From CAZFDT01 sp964518335 (GTDB lineage Bacteria; Planctomycetota; Phycisphaerae; Phycisphaerales; Phycisphaeraceae), in contig CAZFDT010000019.1 of NCBI GenBank assembly GCA_964518335.1, positions 11,081 to 75,080 on the forward strand: DNA of 64,000 bases. The letters run 5' to 3'. Below, piece by piece: positions 43,171 to 51,555 of this stretch (the first letter of the stretch is position 1; each line of letters begins with the position of its first letter). Made by a program: the position numbers and the translations under genes. The notes beneath the pieces were generated by a model. That model made no database searches. It was not told the DNA's origin and worked only from the letters and a program-made list of their open reading frames with translations.

Positions 43171-43953
43171 TTACAGTGGACCGCTGATGCCGCCGTCCTT
43201 GCGGATGCGCCAGAAATGCACCGCGATGAGGGTGGCGGCGGCCAAAGGCAGGGCGATGCAGTGCAGCACGTAGAAGCGCATGAGCGCGTTTTCGCCGACG
43301 CTGGTGCCCGCCAGCAGGAGGTAGGCGGCGTCGGACTTGACGGTGATCAGCGGCACGCCGCCGGGTAACTGCAGCACGTCGCTGAACGGGCCCTGCATGC
43401 CCATGAACGGCGTGGCCTTGCCCATGTTCGCCCCGACGGTGATCGCCCAGATCGCCAGTTGGTCCCACGGCAGCAAGTAGCCGGTGAACGACAGCAGCAT
43501 GGTCAGCACGAGCAGGATCACGCCCACGCCCCAGTTGAACTCGCGCGGCGGCTTGTACGACCCGGTGAGGAATACCCGCATCATGTGCAGCCAGATGGCG
43601 ATGATCATCGCGTGAGCCCCCCACCGGTGGATCTCACGCAGCAACCCCAGCGTCACGTGCGCCCGCAGCCCGACGATGTCGCCGAAGGCGTACTCCGTCA
43701 CCGGCCGGTAATAGAACATCAGCAACACGCCGCTGATCGACTCGGCCAGGAACAGGAAAAAGGTCAGCCCGCCCATGCACCACGTGAACGACAGGCGGAT
43801 GCCGCTCTTGCGCACCGCCACGGGGTGCAGGTGCAGGAACACGTTGCTCATCACCGCCATGACGCGGGTGCGCCGATCGCGCGGAATCCCGTGGCGGAAG
43901 ATGCTCGTCCATACCTGCGAAGTCCGAACCCAATCGATGGCTTTGCTGATCAT
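43171..43953 (-). CDS. Cytochrome b N-terminal (b6-type) subunit
   Basis: Four-helix di-heme cytochrome b (260 aa) of a bc/b6f-type complex. The heme histidine pairs are H109/H123 (14 apart) in REIHRWGAHAMIIAIWLHMM and H231/H246 (15 apart) in YVLHCIALPLAAATLIAVHF; the 15-residue second spacing is the b6 type. GYLLPWDQLAIWA is the conserved Qo-site region. Split cytochrome b with a separate C-terminal subunit follows the b6f and Firmicutes pattern. The start is an ATG, 40 bases downstream of the Rieske stop. Confidence 0.92.
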   Translation of the reverse strand: MISKAIDWVRTSQVWTSIFRHGIPRDRRTRVMAVMSNVFLHLHPVAVRKSGIRLSFTWCMGGLTFFLFLAESISGVLLMFYYRPVTEYAFGDIVGLRAHVTLGLLREIHRWGAHAMIIAIWLHMMRVFLTGSYKPPREFNWGVGVILLVLTMLLSFTGYLLPWDQLAIWAITVGANMGKATPFMGMQGPFSDVLQLPGGVPLITVKSDAAYLLLAGTSVGENALMRFYVLHCIALPLAAATLIAVHFWRIRKDGGISGPL

Positions 43954-43993
43954 GTCTTGCTGTTACCCCGCTTGATGTCCCCCCGCACTGCGA

Positions 43994-45070
43994 TCACACG
44001 CTGATGAACGACGCTGGGTTCTCCCACTGGCCCAGTTCCTGGCGGTACTTCATGCTCTTGTCCACGATGACGACATCGCCTTCGAGGGCGACCTTGTGCC
44101 GTTCGAGCGGTCGCGGCGCGGGGCCCTCGAAGTTGACGCCGTTCATGTAGAAGCCCGAGCCGTGGCAGGGGCACTTGAACTTGAGGTCGGCCGCAAGCCA
44201 GTTGGGGATGCAGCCCAGGTGGGTGCAGATGGTCGAGAGTGCAAAGAGCTGGCCGCGCTGCCGCACGATCCACACGTTCTGTGGACCCTTGAACGTCTCG
44301 TAAACGCCATCGGTGGGATAGTCGGCCAGCTTGCCGGCGCGGAAACTCGTCGGCGGCTCCTTCGTCACCTTGGGCACGAGGAAGGACTGGAACGCGGCAA
44401 GCGCCGTAGCGCAGACCGCGAGCATCGATGCCCACGCGACGAGCAGCACGAGGCTGAACTCGCGGCGCGTGACCTTGGCGACGCCGGAAAGCGCCGCGGC
44501 TCTTTGGCGGATACGATCGGTAACACTGGCACGCGGCCGGGCGTAACCGCTGCCGACCATGGTGGCGATCTTGGCGTCGGGCGGGGCGCCGTGCGGCAGG
44601 GCGCTGGCGACGGCCTCGACGGGCGCTTTGGCCGCGGGCCGCATCCGGACTGCGACACCACCGGCCGAGCGGGCGCCGCTGGTGTACGAGGTGCGGAGCA
44701 GCCCGGCCCACTTGGGATCGGGCGGGCCTTCGGGAATGACGGGGCCGGCGGACTTCCTCGCCCCCCCACCGCCGCCGGCAGCACCGGCGCCCACCGTGGC
44801 GGGCTCCGCAGCTTCCTTGCCCGCCCAAGGCTCGGGGCCTTCCACCTCGATCGTCTCAAACTTGATCACATCGACCGGGCAACCCTCGGCGGCGGTGATG
44901 ATGCTCGGCGTCAAGGGCTTGGTGAAGTCCGGACTCTTCGCCTCCGGACGAATGACGCACGTTTCCTCCTGCACGTCGAACACCTCGGGGCAGTCCGCCT
45001 CGCAGGCATCGCACACGATGCATCCGGGAGCGATCCAGACCTTGACGACTTCCTTGTGCGTTTCAGCCAT
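43994..45070 (-). CDS. Ferredoxin-Rieske iron-sulfur fusion subunit
   Basis: A 358-aa fusion. Residues 1-75 are a ferredoxin: APGCIVCDACEADCPEVFDV with C17, C20, C23 and C27, and EGCPVDVIKF with C64. A 100-residue Gly/Ala/Pro linker follows, then one membrane helix (SLVLLVAWASMLAVCATALA, about 207-228). The C-terminal Rieske domain ligates a 2Fe-2S cluster with C282, H284 (CTHLGC) and C300, H303 (CPCHGSGF), the disulfide pair being C287/C302. The anchor places the Rieske domain in the periplasm and the ferredoxin in the cytoplasm. It is the second gene of the bc operon. The ferredoxin could receive electrons from cytoplasmic donors or be structural. Confidence 0.88.
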   Translation of the reverse strand: MAETHKEVVKVWIAPGCIVCDACEADCPEVFDVQEETCVIRPEAKSPDFTKPLTPSIITAAEGCPVDVIKFETIEVEGPEPWAGKEAAEPATVGAGAAGGGGGARKSAGPVIPEGPPDPKWAGLLRTSYTSGARSAGGVAVRMRPAAKAPVEAVASALPHGAPPDAKIATMVGSGYARPRASVTDRIRQRAAALSGVAKVTRREFSLVLLVAWASMLAVCATALAAFQSFLVPKVTKEPPTSFRAGKLADYPTDGVYETFKGPQNVWIVRQRGQLFALSTICTHLGCIPNWLAADLKFKCPCHGSGFYMNGVNFEGPAPRPLERHKVALEGDVVIVDKSMKYRQELGQWENPASFISV

Positions 45071-45105
45071 GACTCATCCGCCCCGCCATCGTGAGGGCTA
45101 CCGCC

Positions 45106-45137
45106 CCGCCGCCGTTTGGAAGCGTTCCAAACGCGGC
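45106..45137. other. Intercistronic hairpin in the bc operon (HEAT/Rieske)
   Basis: GTTTGGAA (45114-45121), GCG, TTCCAAAC (45125-45132) forms a perfect 8-bp stem extended by flanking CCGCC/GGCGG pairing with a short bulge. It lies in the 73-base gap between the HEAT-repeat and Rieske genes, with no U-tract on the transcribed strand. Confidence 0.5.
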
Positions 45138-45143
45138 GGCATC

Positions 45144-46220
45144 TTACTCGCTCGACCTTGCGTTGAGCAATTCGAGCGCCGCCTTCCTGACTCCCAGACG
45201 GTAGTCACCCTCACCGTCGGCGATTGACTTGATCTTAGCCCAAACTTTCCCGTCGGTCATGTCACCCGCCGACGCGAGCACCGACAACATCAGACGGTCC
45301 TGTGTGGCGATGGTCATACTGCGTTCGGCCGCCGGCCCGCTGGTGGCCTGCGGCAGCTTCGCCAGAGCCTCGGGGTTGAGCAGTACGTCCCCCACATACG
45401 CGCTGCCCTGCTCATCACCCAACCGCGCCAGCGCTACGGCGGCATTCCACTGCACCTCACGCTGCTCCGTGGTGACCACGTTCATCGCCTGGCGCAGCGC
45501 TGCAATCACGTCGCCGTTGGACGCCTCGACGCCGTCGTTCTTGCCCAGCTCGCCCAACGCCGCGGCGGCCTCGGCGGCGATGGCGGGATCATCCTTCAAC
45601 AGTGGCAGCAGCGAAGCACGCACACGCCGCGCCTGCGCCGCATCCGGCCAGCTCAGCACACCGCGGATCGCACCCTGGCGCGACACCGCATCCGCCGCCG
45701 ACAGCCACGGCAGAATCGCCTCCAACCCCCCTTCCTGTCCGAGCTGCCCCACGGCCGTGAGCAGATACACGTGCAGTTCGCGCTCCGACGGCCCCACGTG
45801 CTCGCGCAGAATGACGATCAACCGGTCGCTGATGCGCTTTCGCTCGGCGGGGTCCTTGACGGCGGGAATCTGCGTGGCCAGGTTGTAGGCCGCCAGCCCG
45901 CGCTCCTTGTAGCGTGGATCCTGCAGGCCCATGGCCATGCGTCCGCCGCCCGAGTCCTGCTCCAGCCGCGCCAGGTTGTTGTCGATGCTGTCGCGTCCGC
46001 CGGCGAGCTTGCCGAAGAGCACCGCCATGCCGATGCACAGGATGACGATGACGGCGGGAATGATGATGAGTTGGGCCAGTTGCTTGCCGAAGCCCGGCGG
46101 CGGGGGCAGCGTGGCCGGCGGCGTCGAGCCGGGCGCCGGTCCCGGCATCATCGGGCCTGGCGCCGTCGTCGAGGATTCGGGCCTGTCGGGAGAGTCGGCA
46201 GCGGGCTTGGGTTCAGGCAT
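45144..46220 (-). CDS. HEAT-repeat membrane protein of the bc operon
   Basis: A 358-aa protein starting at the ATG at 46220. Residues 1-50 are a proline-rich tail, then one membrane helix (LAQLIIIPAVIVILCIGMAV). The remainder is an alpha-solenoid of HEAT-like repeats (LHVYLLTAVGQLGQEGGLEA, AEAAAALGELGKNDGVEASN). It is the first gene of the operon with the Rieske and cytochrome b genes. It is likely a periplasmic scaffold or assembly factor of the complex; that is inference from position. Confidence 0.65.
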   Translation of the reverse strand: MPEPKPAADSPDRPESSTTAPGPMMPGPAPGSTPPATLPPPPGFGKQLAQLIIIPAVIVILCIGMAVLFGKLAGGRDSIDNNLARLEQDSGGGRMAMGLQDPRYKERGLAAYNLATQIPAVKDPAERKRISDRLIVILREHVGPSERELHVYLLTAVGQLGQEGGLEAILPWLSAADAVSRQGAIRGVLSWPDAAQARRVRASLLPLLKDDPAIAAEAAAALGELGKNDGVEASNGDVIAALRQAMNVVTTEQREVQWNAAVALARLGDEQGSAYVGDVLLNPEALAKLPQATSGPAAERSMTIATQDRLMLSVLASAGDMTDGKVWAKIKSIADGEGDYRLGVRKAALELLNARSSE

Positions 46221-46289
46221 CGCAGGTGCGGCGGGCGTCCGTCGGTACAACAGGGTTCAGGTGAGCCAACCCCCATACGTGGCCGCGTC

Positions 46290-46318
46290 ATGGTAGGTCG
46301 TCGTCGGCGTCATGCCAA
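46290..46318 (-). promoter_or_regulatory. Promoter of the bc complex operon
   Basis: On the minus strand TTGGCA (46318-46313) and TACCAT (46295-46290) are separated by exactly 17 bases. Start of transcription near 46283 would give a leader of about 60 bases for the HEAT-repeat gene. Confidence 0.6.
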
Positions 46319-46327
46319 GCGAAGTTG

Positions 46328-46356
46328 TTGAATCGGACCCGGCCATCTGCTAACTT
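46328..46356 (+). promoter_or_regulatory. Promoter of the shc unit
   Basis: TTGAAT (46328-46333), a 17-base spacer and TAACTT (46351-46356). It stands back-to-back, 9 bases from the divergent bc-operon promoter, so one regulator could control both. Confidence 0.55.
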
Positions 46357-46361
46357 GCCCC

Positions 46362-46475
46362 ATGCAGCGCAGTTGCCGCAGCGAACTCGACGGGCCTGTG
46401 CCCGGCGCGATGAGGCACGCGGTGCGGCCAACCGCTGTCGCCCCATCGATCGCGCAAGGGCCTGGGCACGTATGA
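46362..46475 (+). CDS. Short upstream ORF coupled to shc
   Basis: A 37-codon ORF begins five bases after the -10 box TAACTT, where the transcript should start, and reads MQRSCRSELDGPVPGAMRHA and on to GPGHV. Its TGA overlaps the shc start codon as ATGA, and shc has no good Shine-Dalgarno sequence of its own. It may therefore be a leaderless leader peptide that couples ribosomes to shc. The peptide matches no known family and may be non-functional in itself. Confidence 0.4.
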   Translation: MQRSCRSELDGPVPGAMRHAVRPTAVAPSIAQGPGHV

Positions 46476-48469
46476 GTCAGACTCCGATGACAGAGTTCGG
46501 CCTGCACACCATCGATCGCGCGGGCCGCGACCGTGATGCTGTCGCTCTGCCACGTGGCGGCGATTCCGGCGTCGGCCTGGCGCAGCGCGCGGCCGACGCG
46601 CTCCGCGCCGCCGTGGACAATCTCCTGACGCAGCAGACGCCCGAAGGTTACTGGTGCGCCGAGCTCGAAGGCGACTCGATCCTCGAAAGCGAATACATCC
46701 TGCTCAAGTGGATTCTCCAGCAGGAGGACGATCCACGGCTGCCCAGGATCGCCAACTACCTGCGCAAGCTGCAGCAGTCCGACGGGGCATGGGTGCAGTA
46801 CCCCGGCGCCAAGATCGATCTGGCGGCGACAGTGAAGGGCTACTTCGCCCTCAAGCTCATGGGCGACTCCCCCGATGCCCCGCACATGGTGCGCGCCCGC
46901 GAGCGCATTCGCGCCGCCGGCGGCGCCGAGCAGTGCAACACCTACAGCAAGTTCTTCCTCGCAGCGCTGGGGCAGATCAGCTACGACGCCGTGCCCTCGA
47001 TCCCGCCGGAGATCGTCTTCCTGCCGCGGTGGTTCTATTTCCACCTCGACAAGGTCAGCGCGTGGACGCGGACGATGATCACGCCGCTGTCGATCGTGCT
47101 CAGCCATCGCCCGATCCGCAAGCTGCCGCTGCGCCTGGGCATCGACGAGCTGTACTTGAGCGAGAAGGCGCGGCACCGGCTGACGGCCAACGGCGACAAG
47201 CACCGCACCTGGTCCACCATCTTCATGTCGCTCGATCGCGTGCTCAAGCTCGTCGATCGTGCGGGCATGACCCCCTTGCGGAAGCAGGCCCTCAGACTCA
47301 TCGAGGACTGGATCGTCGATCACACCGAGCGATCCGACGGGCTGGGTGCGATCTTCCCGCCGATGGTCTATATCCTCATCGCCCTGCGCTGCCGGGGATA
47401 TTCGTCGGACCATCCGATCATCCGCGGCGCCCACAAGCATCTGGATGACCTGATGATCCACGACGAGGCCAACGATGAGATTCGCATTCAGCCGTGCTTT
47501 AGTCCGATCTGGGACACGGGCATCGCCGCCTACGCGCTGACGGAGGCCGGGCTGGACATGTCGCACCCGGCGCTGCGGCGTTGCGCTGAGTGGCTGGTGA
47601 GCAAGGAGTGCCGTCAGGCCGGCGACTGGGTCGCCAACGTCAAGCACCCCGTGCCGCCCAGCGGGTGGTACTTCGAATACAACAATGGGTTCTACCCCGA
47701 TGTGGACGACACGGCGATGGTGGCCATGGCGTTGCGCCGCATCGGTGGAGACGAAGCGATCGAGGCCGCCGGCCGTGGCGTCCGCTGGCTGCTGGCGATG
47801 CAGAACGACGACGGCGGGTGGGCGGCGTTCGACCGCGACACGCACAACCGCCCGCTGCTTGAGCACGTGCCCTTCGCCGATCACAACGCCATCCAGGATC
47901 CCTCGTGCCCCGACATCACCGGCCGCACCCTCGAATGCCTGGGGCATCACGGCCTGCCGCTAAACCACCCGGCGATCCAGAAAGGCATCAGCTTCATCCG
48001 CGCCAAGCAGGAGCCCGAAGGCTGCTGGTTCGGACGTTGGGGCGTCAACTACATCTACGGCACGTGGCAGGTCGTCTGCGGGTTGCGCACCGTCGGCCAA
48101 GACATGACCGCCGACTGGGTCCAACGCGCCGGGGCCTGGCTCAAGAGCGTGCAGAATCCCGACGGCTCGTTCGGCGAAAGCGCCGACACCTACGAGGACC
48201 CGTCACTCAAAGGTCAGGGCCCCCCCACCGCCAGCCAGACCGCATGGGGCGTCATGTCCCTCATGGCGATCTACGGCCCCGACGACCCCGAGGTGCGCCG
48301 CGGTCTCGAATGGCTCACTGCAACACAACTCGATTCGGGCACCTGGGACGAGCCCTGGTTCACAGGCACAGGCTTCCCCCGCGTCTTCTATCTGCGCTAC
48401 CACCTCTACCGCCTCTACTTCCCCGTGATGGCCCTGAGCCGCTGGCTCGGCACGCAGCCGCGCCATTGA
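46472..48469 (+). CDS. shc: Squalene-hopene cyclase
   Basis: Membrane-associated triterpene cyclase (665 aa) that converts squalene into hopene for hopanoid lipids. The protonating DXDD motif is in FYPDVDDTAMV (near residue 410), and QW repeats are frequent (QTPEGYWCAELEGDSILES, QNDDGGWAAFDRDTHNRPL, QNPDGSFGES). The conserved C-terminal stretch TGTGFPRVFYLRYHLYRLYF is intact. The ATG at 46472 gives a family-length protein, and a second ATG at 46487 is possible. It converges with the PEP-CTERM gene with a 16-base gap. No squalene synthase genes are nearby. Confidence 0.95.
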   Translation: MSQTPMTEFGLHTIDRAGRDRDAVALPRGGDSGVGLAQRAADALRAAVDNLLTQQTPEGYWCAELEGDSILESEYILLKWILQQEDDPRLPRIANYLRKLQQSDGAWVQYPGAKIDLAATVKGYFALKLMGDSPDAPHMVRARERIRAAGGAEQCNTYSKFFLAALGQISYDAVPSIPPEIVFLPRWFYFHLDKVSAWTRTMITPLSIVLSHRPIRKLPLRLGIDELYLSEKARHRLTANGDKHRTWSTIFMSLDRVLKLVDRAGMTPLRKQALRLIEDWIVDHTERSDGLGAIFPPMVYILIALRCRGYSSDHPIIRGAHKHLDDLMIHDEANDEIRIQPCFSPIWDTGIAAYALTEAGLDMSHPALRRCAEWLVSKECRQAGDWVANVKHPVPPSGWYFEYNNGFYPDVDDTAMVAMALRRIGGDEAIEAAGRGVRWLLAMQNDDGGWAAFDRDTHNRPLLEHVPFADHNAIQDPSCPDITGRTLECLGHHGLPLNHPAIQKGISFIRAKQEPEGCWFGRWGVNYIYGTWQVVCGLRTVGQDMTADWVQRAGAWLKSVQNPDGSFGESADTYEDPSLKGQGPPTASQTAWGVMSLMAIYGPDDPEVRRGLEWLTATQLDSGTWDEPWFTGTGFPRVFYLRYHLYRLYFPVMALSRWLGTQPRH

Positions 48470-48485
48470 TCCACGCCGTCCGCAT

Positions 48486-50156
48486 TCACCCTCGCGTCTT
48501 GGCCACGCCACGCCCGCGCCCACCCAGCAGCGGCAGCGTCCCCAGCAACAGCAGCCCCGCCGAAGGCTCGGGCAGATTGACCTCAAACGTCGCGTGATCG
48601 GCGTTACCGTCGCTGTCCCAGGCGACGACGGTGACGGTGTGCGTGCCGTGGGGCAGCGCCTGCGTGATGCTGTCGCCGACCAGAGGCACGCCAAAGCCCA
48701 GGTCCCACAGGGCGTGCTGCACGACGCGGCCACCGACGAACGACACCTGCAGTTGCACCGGCTGATCGCCGCCGCCGCTGACGTGGACGATCATCGCATC
48801 GGGATGATCGGGGTTGCCGATGTTGGCCAGCGCGACGCCGCCGGCGCCGTTGCCGGTGGCGGTGTTATTCGTGAAGCGGATGTCGGTGACGTTGGCGGGC
48901 GTAAGCACCGTGAGTGCCGGGCCGTGGTTGCCGGTGAGCGTATTGTCGATGAAGACCAGGTCATGGACCTGTCCGGAGTCGCCATTGAGGCGGATGGCCT
49001 CGTCCTCGTGGGGCCCGTCGAGCGTGCCGGTGATCGTGTTGTTGAGAAAGTAAAGCCGGCGCTTGATGCCTGTGGCGCCGTTCTCGCCTTGAATCTGCAC
49101 GCCCCAGGTCCGGGCGCTGTCGAGCGTGTTGCCCTGGATGAGGGCGCGCTCGACGACGCCGCCGCCGGAGACGGACAGGCCCAACTCCGAGCTTGCGGCG
49201 TTGGTGGACTTGACCAGGACGTTGCCCGAGAGAATGACATCCCTGACGGGGTGCGACTGCGAGCCGGCCAACTCCAGCGCGGTGAACGCGCGGGTCGTCT
49301 TCGTATCGGGGCGATGGATGGTGTTGTTGCGCACCGCGACGCGTTGCGAGCCATCGACGCTGATCCAGTGATCGACGGTATTGCCTTCGATGACGGTGTC
49401 GTCGCTGCCCTGCCAGATTTCGATGCCGAGTTTGGGGGCGACGCCGGATGCGTCCGTGGGGTTGTTGACGCCGATGGCGGTGATGGTGTTGTTGCGGATG
49501 ACCAGGTGGTGCGAACCGTTGTTGGCGAGGATGCCGCCGCGGCCGACGCCGGTGATGCTGTTGCCCTCGACGACGTGATGGTTGGCGTTGTGGCCCAGGC
49601 GGACGGCCGAGCCCCACACCGAGTTGACGCCGATGGTATGGAATGTGTTGTTGCGGATCTGCGCGCCGGTGACGCCGTTCTCGAAGAACACGCCGATCGG
49701 GCCGAACACGCTGCTCTTGCCCGCCAGATTGCTGATCGCCAGCGACTCGATGACGTGGCCGCTGCCGCCGCCGCTGGTGCTGCTCACGCCATAGCTGGCG
49801 CTGCTGCCCGTTCCGTCGAGGCTCATGTCGGCCAGGCGCACGTTGGACTTGCCGTCGAGGTTGAAAAAGGTGGTCACGTTGCCGCTGCTCACCTTGAGCA
49901 CGGTCTGCCCGCTGCCGGCGCCGACGACCGCCACGTCCGACTTGGCGAGGATCGCCGCGGAAAGGTTGTACGTCGCCGCCGCCAGTTGCACCGTGTCGCC
50001 CGCGGCCGCGTTATTGATCGCCTGCTGGATGTTGCCGCCCGCGGGCACGTGATGTACGGCTGCCGCCACGGGCGTCGTCCCGGCCAGCATCACGCCGAGG
50101 CAGGCCAACCCCAGATGCACGATGGCGATTCCACCAGGCTTGTTGCGTAGGCGCAA
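48486..50156 (-). CDS. Right-handed beta-helix protein with PEP-CTERM sorting tail
   Basis: Secreted 556-aa protein. N-terminal MRLRNKPGGIAIVHLGLACL with GVMLAGTTPVAAA is a signal peptide, translated from a TTG start preceded by AGGGG. The mature part opens with VPAGGNIQQAINNAAAGDTV and continues as parallel beta-helix rungs with repeated NNTI/GN motifs (IRNNTFHTIGVNS, VIRNNTITAIGVNN). The C-terminus PEPSAGLLLLGTLPLLGG plus RGRGVAKTR is a PEP-CTERM signal recognised by exosortase, so the protein is probably processed at the inner membrane and exposed. Pectate-lyase-like or carbohydrate-binding activity is possible; no catalytic triad could be identified. Confidence 0.8.
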   Translation of the reverse strand: MRLRNKPGGIAIVHLGLACLGVMLAGTTPVAAAVHHVPAGGNIQQAINNAAAGDTVQLAAATYNLSAAILAKSDVAVVGAGSGQTVLKVSSGNVTTFFNLDGKSNVRLADMSLDGTGSSASYGVSSTSGGGSGHVIESLAISNLAGKSSVFGPIGVFFENGVTGAQIRNNTFHTIGVNSVWGSAVRLGHNANHHVVEGNSITGVGRGGILANNGSHHLVIRNNTITAIGVNNPTDASGVAPKLGIEIWQGSDDTVIEGNTVDHWISVDGSQRVAVRNNTIHRPDTKTTRAFTALELAGSQSHPVRDVILSGNVLVKSTNAASSELGLSVSGGGVVERALIQGNTLDSARTWGVQIQGENGATGIKRRLYFLNNTITGTLDGPHEDEAIRLNGDSGQVHDLVFIDNTLTGNHGPALTVLTPANVTDIRFTNNTATGNGAGGVALANIGNPDHPDAMIVHVSGGGDQPVQLQVSFVGGRVVQHALWDLGFGVPLVGDSITQALPHGTHTVTVVAWDSDGNADHATFEVNLPEPSAGLLLLGTLPLLGGRGRGVAKTRG

Positions 50157-50351
50157 GGCTCACCCCTTCACGAATGCAGGTGCGGGATCCTGTCGCTCGC
50201 GGCGTGATCGCGGCCGCGATGGCCACATCGTAACTTGGCGAAGACGGATAAACTACGGGGTCCTGCGCGATTATGACGTTAAATTGCGGTGTCGATTCGC
50301 TTGTCGCACGCCGCTGGTTTACCCAATTTCCCAGCGCCGACACCGAGGCGG

Positions 50352-51071
50352 TCAGGCAAGGGCCTCGATCGCCTGCCGCGCGGTGAACGCTCCTTCGTAC
50401 AGCGCCCGCCCGACGATCGCCCCCTGAATGGGCAGCGCCCGCAGCGCACGCAGATGCTCGAGCGTTCCCACCCCCCCGCTGGCGACGATGGGCACGTGCG
50501 TGGACTCAGCCATGCGCCGCGTCGCCTCCACGTTCGGACCGGCCAGCGTGCCGTCCGTGGCGATGTCGGTATAGACGATCGCCGCCAGCGGCCAGTCGGT
50601 CACGCGCCGCGCGATCTGGATCGGCGTGACCGTCGTCGTCTTCTCCCAACCGCTGACGGCAAGCTGGTCATCCCTGGCGTCAAGCCCCAGCACCAGCCTG
50701 CCCCGATAGGTTGGATTGCCCATCAACCCCTCGAACCACGACCAGTTCTCCAGGGCCGCGGTCCCGAGTATCACCCGCGCCACTCCCGCCCGCAGCAGCC
50801 GGTCGATCGTGCCCTCGTCTCGCACCCCCCCACCGACCTCGACCTTCAGCGACGTGCCGCGACAGATGGACTCGATCTGCTCCAGGTGTTGCACATGACC
50901 CGTGCGAGCACCGTCCAGATCCACCACGTGCAGCCACGCGGCCCCGGCGTCGGCGAAGACCCGCGCCTGGCTCAGCGGGTCGTCGCCGTAGGTCGTCTGC
51001 TGGTCGTAGTCGCCCCGCAGCAGGCGGACGACCTTGCCGCCGCGAAGATCGATGGCAGGAAACAGGTCCAT
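50352..51071 (-). CDS. hisA: Phosphoribosylformimino-AICAR-phosphate isomerase HisA
   Basis: TIM-barrel isomerase of histidine biosynthesis (239 aa). The opening MDLFPAIDLRGGKVVRLLRG has the catalytic Asp8, the second Asp is in LGLDARDDQL (D131), and phosphate-binding loops VGGGVRDEGTI and VASGGVGTLEHL are intact. On the minus strand TACGCT (51083-51078) ends six bases before the ATG, indicating a leaderless mRNA and independent expression from the upstream thioesterase. No other his gene is adjacent. Confidence 0.93.
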   Translation of the reverse strand: MDLFPAIDLRGGKVVRLLRGDYDQQTTYGDDPLSQARVFADAGAAWLHVVDLDGARTGHVQHLEQIESICRGTSLKVEVGGGVRDEGTIDRLLRAGVARVILGTAALENWSWFEGLMGNPTYRGRLVLGLDARDDQLAVSGWEKTTTVTPIQIARRVTDWPLAAIVYTDIATDGTLAGPNVEATRRMAESTHVPIVASGGVGTLEHLRALRALPIQGAIVGRALYEGAFTARQAIEALA

Positions 51072-51121
51072 GGCCAGAGCGTAGGCCACGCGAGCATGCC
51101 CGGCAAACCACCCCCGCCGCG

Positions 51122-51523
51122 TCACCCGCCCAGCACGCCGGGTGGGATGGAGCGAGCCTTGCCGTCGCGGTCCACGCAGACGAGTGTGGTCGAGGCGGTG
51201 GTGAGCAGTTCGTCGTCGTCGGCGCGGCGGATTTCGTAGTCGTGCTCGACCTTGACGCCCGCCGACGGCCGGGCCATCACCGTGACGCGCAGCAGGTCGT
51301 CGTAGCGCGCGGGACGGCGATACTTCAGACTCATGCGGGCGACGACGAAGTAGATGCCCGCGGCTTCGCAGTCGCGATACGCCATGCCGCGCTGTCGCAG
51401 CAGCTCGGTGCGGGCCATCTCCAACCAGACGGGATACACCGCGTGGTGGGCGACGTTCATCGGATCGCACTCGTGGTAGCGCACGCGGACCTGCACGTCG
51501 CACTGGGCTATGTACGAAGTCAT
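51122..51523 (-). CDS. 4HBT-type acyl-CoA thioesterase
   Basis: Hot-dog-fold thioesterase (133 aa) of the YbgC/4-hydroxybenzoyl-CoA type. The catalytic helix region VRVRYHECDPMNVAHHAVYP has D20 and is followed by VWLEMARTELLRQRG, a family hallmark. It cleaves acyl-CoA or acyl-ACP esters; the acyl group is unknown. The ATG at 51523 follows a GAGAT sequence. It follows the MgtE-like gene by 32 bases and precedes hisA by 50. Confidence 0.85.
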   Translation of the reverse strand: MTSYIAQCDVQVRVRYHECDPMNVAHHAVYPVWLEMARTELLRQRGMAYRDCEAAGIYFVVARMSLKYRRPARYDDLLRVTVMARPSAGVKVEHDYEIRRADDDELLTTASTTLVCVDRDGKARSIPPGVLGG

Positions 51524-51555
51524 GGTGGATCTCGAGAAAAGCCTGGGCGCGCGGT

